From: Chloroflexota bacterium
Lineage (GTDB): Bacteria; Chloroflexota; FW602-bin22; JACPRP01
NCBI GenBank assembly: GCA_016210495.1
Contig: JACQUC010000078.1
Span: 1 to 61,181, forward strand
DNA: 61,181 nt
Direction: 5' to 3'
Each line of letters opens with the position of its first letter. The first letter of the stretch is position 1. Below are positions 55,607 to 61,181 of this stretch, one piece after another. The translations under genes were made by a program, and so were the position numbers. The notes beneath the pieces are model-generated. The model made no database searches. It was not told the DNA's origin and was given only the letters and a program-made list of their open reading frames with translations.

Positions 55607-56817
55607 GTCTGACCTCCGACTCCCACAAGCTGCTCTGCCACCTGCGCCAGATTGTATCTGGTGGTGAATTGGCGAAAGCTGTCAATCTCTGAAACTTTGG
55701 AGATAATACCTGAGTTGCGCAATTCGTAGAGGGCCGGAAGAATGCGATCCGGATTCCACAGCATAGCCCGTACCGCTTCGTTGTTTTCCAGCTTATCGAT
55801 GTCGTACATTCCAGGCTCCGGAAACTCGCTGTGGAGGACGAAAGCAAAAGATGGCAACAACACCTCGCGGTACGAAATGGCAATCGACGACTTGTCCGCC
55901 CTCGCCACGCCGCTATCAGCAAACACGTCCACCACCGCCTGAGAATGCTGCACGATGCTCTTGGCAGACGGAAACCGTTCAATCATGTAGCGTCGCAACG
56001 CTATGCGCTCTAACCTACCCTGGCCTATCGCTGGCAGCAACAAATTCCCGACAATGTCCAGTAGTAGAGACTCCGCTTTGGAGAAGCGGTAGTAACAAAC
56101 ATCGCCAAGTTCCTGCCGACCCGCGAATTTCTTGGCAAAGCGCAACATCCCCCTATCGGCGTACCCATACGGAAACATGCGACGCACGATGTAGTTCGAA
56201 TACCGGTGGCGCGTCTCCTCCGCGTTGAAATGAAGGTTCTGCCTGACGAACGCCCGGATTTCATCCAAAGACCCGGTATCTGGTAGCCTTGGCAGTAGGT
56301 ACATCGATTCTTTTAGCAGTGCCTTGCCGAATAGCCCGGTCCCACGGCGAGGACGCATGCTCTTGGGCTCGAACGACGTCGTGCAGCCCGCTGATTTGCT
56401 CTCTTCCGGCAATGGAATCTCTTCCGCTTCGCCAGAGCTCTCGTTCTCTTCCACCTCATTTTGAATCAGATCAAAAAGCGTTGATTGCGTTGTCTTCGAT
56501 TCCGTTCTAGTCAGGGTTTCATCGTTTTCCGCTGAGGCTTTATGGATACGAACCCAATCGACGAGCTTCAACAGCACCGCCGAATGATCCCCCAACCCAT
56601 TCAATGCAGCAAGCGTTTTCGCATCCGCCCTCAAAACGCCAGAAAGGCTGCCAAAGTCAGCCATCAAATTCTTCACTAAGGGCAGCAGATCTTTCTGGGG
56701 GATAGCGTAGGACAGGAGAAGTTCCAAGAGCGCCTCGTCGGTGTGTGCGCTCTCCATTCCCGCTAAGAAACGGTCCTTGATTCTTTTTCTATGGCCTGCC
56801 TTGACGTTCTCTTGCAT
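55603..56817 (-). CDS. RadC-type HhH domain fused to BREX accessory region (BrxA-like?)
   Basis: 404 aa. Residues about 5-90 match the N-terminal helix-hairpin-helix region of RadC/UPF0758 (GHRKRIKDRFLAGM, LLELLLSYAIPQKDLLPLVK, FGSLSGVLRA, LNGLGDHSA); the JAB protease domain that normally follows is absent. An acidic linker (95-150) joins a 250-residue helical C-terminal part (NLHFNAEETRHRYSNYIVRR, YRFSKAESLLLDIVGNLLL) whose TRxRYxxxIVRR pattern recalls BrxA (DUF1819), tentatively. It opens the island and overlaps the next gene by 4 bp. ATG 56817 is chosen; GTG/TTG at 56826/56829 are alternatives with no better SD. Confidence 0.7.
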   Translation of the reverse strand: MQENVKAGHRKRIKDRFLAGMESAHTDEALLELLLSYAIPQKDLLPLVKNLMADFGSLSGVLRADAKTLAALNGLGDHSAVLLKLVDWVRIHKASAENDETLTRTESKTTQSTLFDLIQNEVEENESSGEAEEIPLPEESKSAGCTTSFEPKSMRPRRGTGLFGKALLKESMYLLPRLPDTGSLDEIRAFVRQNLHFNAEETRHRYSNYIVRRMFPYGYADRGMLRFAKKFAGRQELGDVCYYRFSKAESLLLDIVGNLLLPAIGQGRLERIALRRYMIERFPSAKSIVQHSQAVVDVFADSGVARADKSSIAISYREVLLPSFAFVLHSEFPEPGMYDIDKLENNEAVRAMLWNPDRILPALYELRNSGIISKVSEIDSFRQFTTRYNLAQVAEQLVGVGGQT

Positions 56818-57272
56818 TTCGGGCACCAACTAAACGGGCCAATCACACGGTTTTAGTGTTTCTTGGCAACAATACGGTGTATTCCAACGCCTGTGCGCGG
56901 AGGGGTCCAGATGGGCCCAAATCTGGTGCGGTTGTTGTTCCTCGACCTAAGCCCGAAATAGCCTCCGTGTCTCAAGTTCAGATGGTCGATGCCGCCATGA
57001 TCCTGCTTGATCAATGGGCTTGCAGGAAGCGCAGGGGGTTCTCATGCGAGAAGGTCTGCCGTACGATAATGATAGGGACCCAGCCATTGGGCAGCCTGCT
57101 GGCTACCCACACTATACATTTGCGCCACTTGGAAGTCAAGGCCTGCAATGCTTCCTTCCAGGCTCAGTATTCCTGTTGGCGTCACCGACGTGGCCCAGGC
57201 CCGGTTGCTGCTTTGGCGAGGGGGCCTCGATGGACAAATCCCAACGGATCGGGGGCTTCTTCGCACCAAAGG
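56818..57272. other. 455-bp gap between BREX-like island and sdhE
   Basis: The sequence contains AACAATACGGTGTATT and other AT-richer strings where the island promoter should lie, but no -35/-10 pair is convincing. Open frames on both strands here give no recognisable family. They may be remnants of a gene displaced when the island entered, which is a guess. No direct repeats matching the left boundary were seen. Confidence 0.4.
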
Positions 57273-58157
57273 CTACCTAGCCGAGGCAATCTTCTCCAGC
57301 GCCTTCCCCGCCGGCACCACGCGCTGCCCGATCTTCATCTCGCTCGGCGTGAAGCCTAGGGCCAGGCCGACGAGTTGCGGCAGGTGCAGTATCGGCATGC
57401 GTATCTTCGTGCCCAACTGCCGCTCCGCGATCACCTGGAAGGCATCCAGCGACAGATGGCACAGCGGGCAGGGCGTCACCATTAAGTCCGCTCCCGCCCC
57501 CTTTCCGTCCAGAAGCTGCTGGCCTATCACGGACATGGCCGTCTTTTCTTTGGCCAGCGCGATTAGGAATGCGCAACACTTCGTCTTGCCGGTATACTCG
57601 ACCGGCTCTCCGCCCAGCGCCGTGATGATGTCCTCCAGCGAGTGGGGCGTGAGCGGGTCCTCGAACCCCAGCTCGTCGCTTGGGCGCAGAATCTGGCAGC
57701 CGTAGAATGGAGCGACCCTCAGCCCGGTCAACGGCCGCAGCACGTAGCTCTTCAGCCGATCCAGCCCGAAATCCCGCGCCAGCACCCACAGCAGGTGCGT
57801 GACCTCCACGCCTCCTTTGTACGACAGGCCGATCTCCGCTAGCACCTTGTTCGTCTTGGCCAGCAACTCGGGACTCTCCTTGAGATCACGGTTCACCGTG
57901 CGCAGTGTGAGCGTGCACACGTTGCAGATTGTGATGATATCCAGGCCCTGCTTCTCGGCGATGGCCAGGGTGCGGGCGTTCAGCGCCCGGGACAGATCTA
58001 TGTTCACCTCGTCGAGATCACTTGCGCCGCAGCAGCTTGACGACACCATCTTCTCCAGCTTGATGCCCAGACGCTCGGCCACCAGCAGCGTGGAATGGTC
58101 GAGCTCGCTGGCGCTTACCTCGGCGACGCAACCCGTGTAGTATGCGTATCTCATCAC
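57273..58157 (-). CDS. sdhE: CCG-domain subunit of succinate dehydrogenase/heterodisulfide reductase type (SdhE-like)
   Basis: 294 aa, HdrB-like. YYTGCVAEVS opens the first cysteine-rich repeat, with SSSCCGASD. The second has PFYGCQILRP, TKCCAF (CCA where CCG is usual) and TPCPLCHLSL. In type-E succinate:quinone reductases this subunit replaces or supplements the cytochrome b anchor, carrying an unusual Fe-S or zinc centre. The gene overlaps sdhB by 4 bp. No SdhC/SdhD-like membrane helices are encoded in the window. Confidence 0.87.
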   Translation of the reverse strand: MMRYAYYTGCVAEVSASELDHSTLLVAERLGIKLEKMVSSSCCGASDLDEVNIDLSRALNARTLAIAEKQGLDIITICNVCTLTLRTVNRDLKESPELLAKTNKVLAEIGLSYKGGVEVTHLLWVLARDFGLDRLKSYVLRPLTGLRVAPFYGCQILRPSDELGFEDPLTPHSLEDIITALGGEPVEYTGKTKCCAFLIALAKEKTAMSVIGQQLLDGKGAGADLMVTPCPLCHLSLDAFQVIAERQLGTKIRMPILHLPQLVGLALGFTPSEMKIGQRVVPAGKALEKIASAR

Positions 58158-59095
58158 TTCTTCTCCGTCAGCTCAAAGATGCGTCTGATCTCCTGGATGT
58201 CGGGAACCGGCTTTTGAATCGGAAAAGGCATCTTGCCCCGCAGAACCATCGCCACTGCCATCGGCGTCAGGCCGAGCACCTCGAGCCCTTTCGTCTTCAT
58301 CGGCAGCGTTGCCTCGTTCAAGCGACCGCTCGCCCGAACCGAATCGATGAAACACTGCGCGTGTTTCACCCCCTGGTCGCTCCGCACGCCACGTTCGTAC
58401 GCGGCGTGGCCGATCTGTCTGATCGACTCGCGCGGATCGACGCCCTTGGGACAGACCTGGGTGCAGAAGAAGCACCGGCAGCACTCCCACAGCCCGTGCG
58501 GTTGGCTGAGGTTGCGCAGCCGTTCGTCCGTCGCCGCGTCGCGCGGGTCGGCCACGAAACGGTGGCCGCGCGCCAGCGCCGCCGGCCCCAGAAAGCCCAG
58601 CTCCAGCTCGATCACGTTGCAGTCGGAATAGCAGGCGCCGCAAAGAATGCAGAGTGCCTCCCGCATCGTGTCGTGCATCTGCTCCGGGTAAACCAGCCGC
58701 TCCCTCTCGGGCTCAGGCTCGTTCGCATTGGGAATGAGCCACGGCTGCACCGCCTCTAGCGCCCGCCAAAAGGGGTCCATATCCACGACCAGGTCCTTGA
58801 TTACCCGCATTCTCTGGAGGGGCTCGACCAGGATGCCCCCGTACTGAGCGACCTCGTCGGCCACGCGCACCTTGCAGGCCAGCTTGGACGAGCGATTGAT
58901 GCGCATGGCGCACGAGCCACAGATGGCGCTGCGACAGGCCGCACGATACGCCAGCGACCCGTCCTGCAGCTCCTTGATGGCGATGATGGCCTCCAGCACG
59001 GTGGCCCGGTCCGGCACCTCGATCTCGTAATCCTTGTAGTATGCCTCGCGATCCAGATCCGGATTGAACTTGCGAATCTTGAACTTTGCCAGCAT
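58154..59095 (-). CDS. sdhB: Succinate dehydrogenase/fumarate reductase iron-sulfur subunit
   Basis: 313 aa. The 2Fe-2S ferredoxin half holds CRSAICGSCAMRINRSSKLAC. The C-terminal half holds two ferredoxin-like sets, CILCGACYSDC and CCRCFFCTQVCPKG. It is about 60 residues longer than E. coli SdhB, mostly at the C-terminus (KTKGLEVLGLTPMAVAMVLRG), as in SdhE-containing enzymes. It passes electrons from the flavoprotein to SdhE or quinone. It starts 1 bp after the sdhA stop. Confidence 0.95.
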   Translation of the reverse strand: MLAKFKIRKFNPDLDREAYYKDYEIEVPDRATVLEAIIAIKELQDGSLAYRAACRSAICGSCAMRINRSSKLACKVRVADEVAQYGGILVEPLQRMRVIKDLVVDMDPFWRALEAVQPWLIPNANEPEPERERLVYPEQMHDTMREALCILCGACYSDCNVIELELGFLGPAALARGHRFVADPRDAATDERLRNLSQPHGLWECCRCFFCTQVCPKGVDPRESIRQIGHAAYERGVRSDQGVKHAQCFIDSVRASGRLNEATLPMKTKGLEVLGLTPMAVAMVLRGKMPFPIQKPVPDIQEIRRIFELTEKK

Positions 59096-60769
59096 CTAGT
59101 AGCTCCTCTCGGCGGGCGGCCATTTGGTGATCGTCACGTCCAGATAGCTTAGCTTTGGCCCGTCGGGCGACCAGTGCGCCAGCGTGTGCTTCAGCCAGTT
59201 TGCGTCGTCTCGCTGCGTGAAGTCGCGTCTGAAATGCGAGCCGCGACTTTCCTCGCGAGGGATCGCGCTGGCGGCCATAACCTCGGCGAGATCGAGCAGA
59301 TATCCGGTTTCCAGAGTGTTGACCAGATCGCTGTTGAAGACCTTGCCCTTGTCCTGCACGCGCATCTTCTTCGAGCGTTCCTTTAGCTCACGCACCTTGT
59401 CCAGGGCGTTGGCCAGCTTCTCTCGTGTGCGAAACATGCCGAGGTTTTCGTTGGAGTTGAGCTGCATCTCCTTGCGAATCACGTGGTGCCGCTCGCCATC
59501 CTCGCATTCGAGAATAGAAGCGATGCGACGCTCCTCGTCGGTCAGAGCGCCATTCGGAAAGCCTTTCGACGCAGTCTCTTTGGCCATTCGCGCCGCCGCC
59601 TCGCCGGAACGGCGCCCGAACACGACGGTCTCCAGAAGCGAGTTGCCGCCAAGTCGGTTAGCACCATGGACGCTCACGCAGGCGCATTCGCCGGCGGCGT
59701 AGAGCCCGGCGATAGACGTCGCCCCGAAGCTATCGGTCTTGATGCCGCCCATCATATAGTGTGCGCCGGGACGAACCGGGATCGGCTCGTGGATCGGGTC
59801 GACGCCCGCGATGTCCATCGCCAGCTCGCGTATCTGCGGCAGGCGTTCCATAATCTTTTCGGCGCCTAGATGGCGCAGGTCCAGGAGAACGCAGCCGTCC
59901 ACACCCCTGCCCTCGTCTATCTCCGTCTGCTCCGACCGCGAGACCACATCCCGGCTGGCGAGCTCCCATCTGGATGGAGCGTATTTCTCCATAAAACGCT
60001 CGCCCAGGGCGTTGAGCAGATGGCCTCCTTCGCCGCGTGCCCCCTCGGTGATCAATACACCGTTCGCCTTCAGCGTCGTCGGGTGGAACTGCATAAACTC
60101 CATGTCCATCAGCGGCACACCCGCACGATAGGCCAGTGCCTGGCCGTCCCCCGTGCTGATGAGAGCGTTGCTGCTGTTGTGGTACACCGGCCCAAGGCCC
60201 CCTGTGGCGAGGATGACCGCCTTCGCGGCGACTGACTCTATCCTGCCCGCCGGCATGTCGATGGCGATGACGCCTTTGCACGCGCCGTCGTCGACGACGA
60301 GGGAGGTGGCGACCCATTCCTGCAACACGGTGACGCGGCGTTTTAAGAGTTGCTCGAAAAGCACGTGCAGCAGTACCAGCCCGGTCACGTCTGCCGCATA
60401 GCACGTGCGTATGGCTCCGGCGCCGCCAAAAGGCCGCTGGGCGATCCTGCCCTCTGCCGTGCGACTGAAAACGGCACCCATATGCTCCAACTCGAGGATG
60501 TCGCCGGGAGCGTCTCGGCAGAGAATCTCGGCGGCGTCCTGATCGCCAAGGTAGTCGCTGCCTTTCACCGTATCGAAGGCGTGGGTTTGGACGGAATCGT
60601 TCTCGCTCAGCGCGGCGTTGATGCCGCCCTGGGCCGCGCCGGAATGGCTGCGGACAGGATGAACCTTGGTAAGCACGGCCACGCGCGCGTGCTTCGATGC
60701 CTCGACGGCGGCGCGCATCCCGGCGAGGCCTGCCCCCACCACCACCACGTCGTACTCTTGCATTCGCAT
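59096..60769 (-). CDS. sdhA: Succinate dehydrogenase/fumarate reductase flavoprotein subunit
   Basis: About 557 aa. FAD site [16 protein letters not shown], covalent-FAD His in [13 protein letters not shown], substrate loop QFHPTTL and TEGARGEGG, with catalytic-region arginine following, [13 protein letters not shown], and [13 protein letters not shown]. It oxidises succinate to fumarate, which the nearby fumarase and malic enzyme would then use. ATG 60769 lies 6 nt after AGAGG. The first gene of the sdhABE operon, codirectional with and upstream of the BREX-like island. Confidence 0.96.
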   Translation of the reverse strand: MRMQEYDVVVVGAGLAGMRAAVEASKHARVAVLTKVHPVRSHSGAAQGGINAALSENDSVQTHAFDTVKGSDYLGDQDAAEILCRDAPGDILELEHMGAVFSRTAEGRIAQRPFGGAGAIRTCYAADVTGLVLLHVLFEQLLKRRVTVLQEWVATSLVVDDGACKGVIAIDMPAGRIESVAAKAVILATGGLGPVYHNSSNALISTGDGQALAYRAGVPLMDMEFMQFHPTTLKANGVLITEGARGEGGHLLNALGERFMEKYAPSRWELASRDVVSRSEQTEIDEGRGVDGCVLLDLRHLGAEKIMERLPQIRELAMDIAGVDPIHEPIPVRPGAHYMMGGIKTDSFGATSIAGLYAAGECACVSVHGANRLGGNSLLETVVFGRRSGEAAARMAKETASKGFPNGALTDEERRIASILECEDGERHHVIRKEMQLNSNENLGMFRTREKLANALDKVRELKERSKKMRVQDKGKVFNSDLVNTLETGYLLDLAEVMAASAIPREESRGSHFRRDFTQRDDANWLKHTLAHWSPDGPKLSYLDVTITKWPPAERSY

Positions 60770-61181
60770 CACCATCCTCTTACGACAAGTAACTAGCCGA
60801 CAAACTGGCTGCGTGATCAGATCAGGAATAGTACACTAATCTCGGAGGCAATTCGATCCGTCGCGCGGCGTCGAACGTCGTGGCCCCGCAGTCGATCAAC
60901 TTCCAGGCACCGTTGCCCTGTCTGGCACGTACGCGGCATTCTCATTCGACCGAGACTGGAGGTAAGCTTGTCAGGCTATCCATTCGATTATAAGTGCACG
61001 GTTCCCAGGGTGTCAAGGAGAGGGGGAATCTTGCGAGGGCCATTTCACTAACCCAACTTCCGCAGTCGCGGAGCGAAAAATGCCGATTTTAGGGATAGGT
61101 ACCTAAAATAGGCGCTTTTGATAACGTAAGTGGGGAGTCATGGCCTAGAAAACAGCTGATTTTAGGGACGAGGCAGAAAAA
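60770..61181. other. Right-edge intergenic region
   Basis: No coding frame of quality. It contains two copies of GATTTTAGGGA (61085-61095 and 61158-61168) and the palindrome TAGGTACCTA (61096-61105). The sdhA promoter should lie here; none stands out. Confidence 0.4.
61085..61168. repeat. 11-bp direct repeat and adjacent palindrome
   Basis: GATTTTAGGGA occurs at 61085-61095 and 61158-61168, 73 bp apart. The first is directly followed by TAGGTACCTA and AAATAGG, so TTTTAGG also faces its inverse CCTAAAA. It may be an operator pair for a gene beyond the window or for sdhA. Confidence 0.45.

Noticed and set aside
57014..57280. Plus-strand frame in the gap right of the BREX-like island
   Set aside because: Overlaps other frames of equal length, no family pattern and it runs into the sdhE 3' end; kept only as possible relic sequence.

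Overview
The window is a GC-rich bacterial chromosome segment. I infer a Chloroflexota-like organism with moderate confidence. The clues are frequent GTG/TTG starts behind strong Shine-Dalgarno (SD) sites, the rpsF-ssb-rpsR cluster, LCP and PP2C proteins with long Pro/Thr/Gly tails, ADP-forming acetate-CoA ligase, archaeal-type phosphoglycerate mutase, a succinate dehydrogenase with a CCG-domain SdhE-like subunit, and abundant palindromic intergenic repeats. No rRNA, tRNA or CRISPR array was recognised.

Layout. 1-7250: a Nif3-like protein, two histidine kinases, an MFS transporter and a REP-associated transposase flanked by REP-like palindromes. 7236-14502: a minus-strand housekeeping run (YchF, S6, SSB, S18, a parvulin-type foldase, an HD protein, family-4 uracil-DNA glycosylase, two GT4 glycosyltransferases). 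14833-25234: a BON protein with a PGFA tandem-repeat head, LCP and PP2C cell-surface/signalling proteins, a beta-lactamase-fold protein, a nonaheme cytochrome c with a b-type membrane cytochrome, and a NifU/IscU scaffold. 25464-40976: a plus-strand central-carbon block, with glycerate kinase plus a glycosylglycerate-synthase-like transferase, acetate-CoA ligase plus a DRTGG protein, eno-gap-pgk-apgM-tpiA, malic enzyme and two-subunit fumarase. 57273-60769: sdhA-sdhB-sdhE on the minus strand.

Between fumarase and succinate dehydrogenase lies a 15.7-kb minus-strand defence island (41083-56817) of less GC-rich sequence. In transcription order it holds a RadC-HhH fusion protein (possible BrxA equivalent), a small BrxB/BrxF-like protein, a 1447-aa BrxC/PglY-like ATPase, PglZ, a Zn-ribbon adenine methyltransferase in place of PglX, then an AbiEi-AbiEii type IV toxin-antitoxin pair translationally coupled to BrxL. 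The last three genes have their own promoter, a perfect TTGACA-17-TATAAT, bracketed by two identical-arm palindromes (TTTTCAGC-N4-GCTGAAAA) 73 bp apart. This hybrid BREX-like system, with its effector/BrxL module under apparent AbiE-type autoregulation, is the most promising novelty here.

Several short repeat families fill the intergenic spaces: a CTAG-ended MITE-like element whose ends supply stop codons to two convergent genes, GTAGGGGC hairpins, a composite GGCTACAAGTG hairpin, and a 41-bp repeat.
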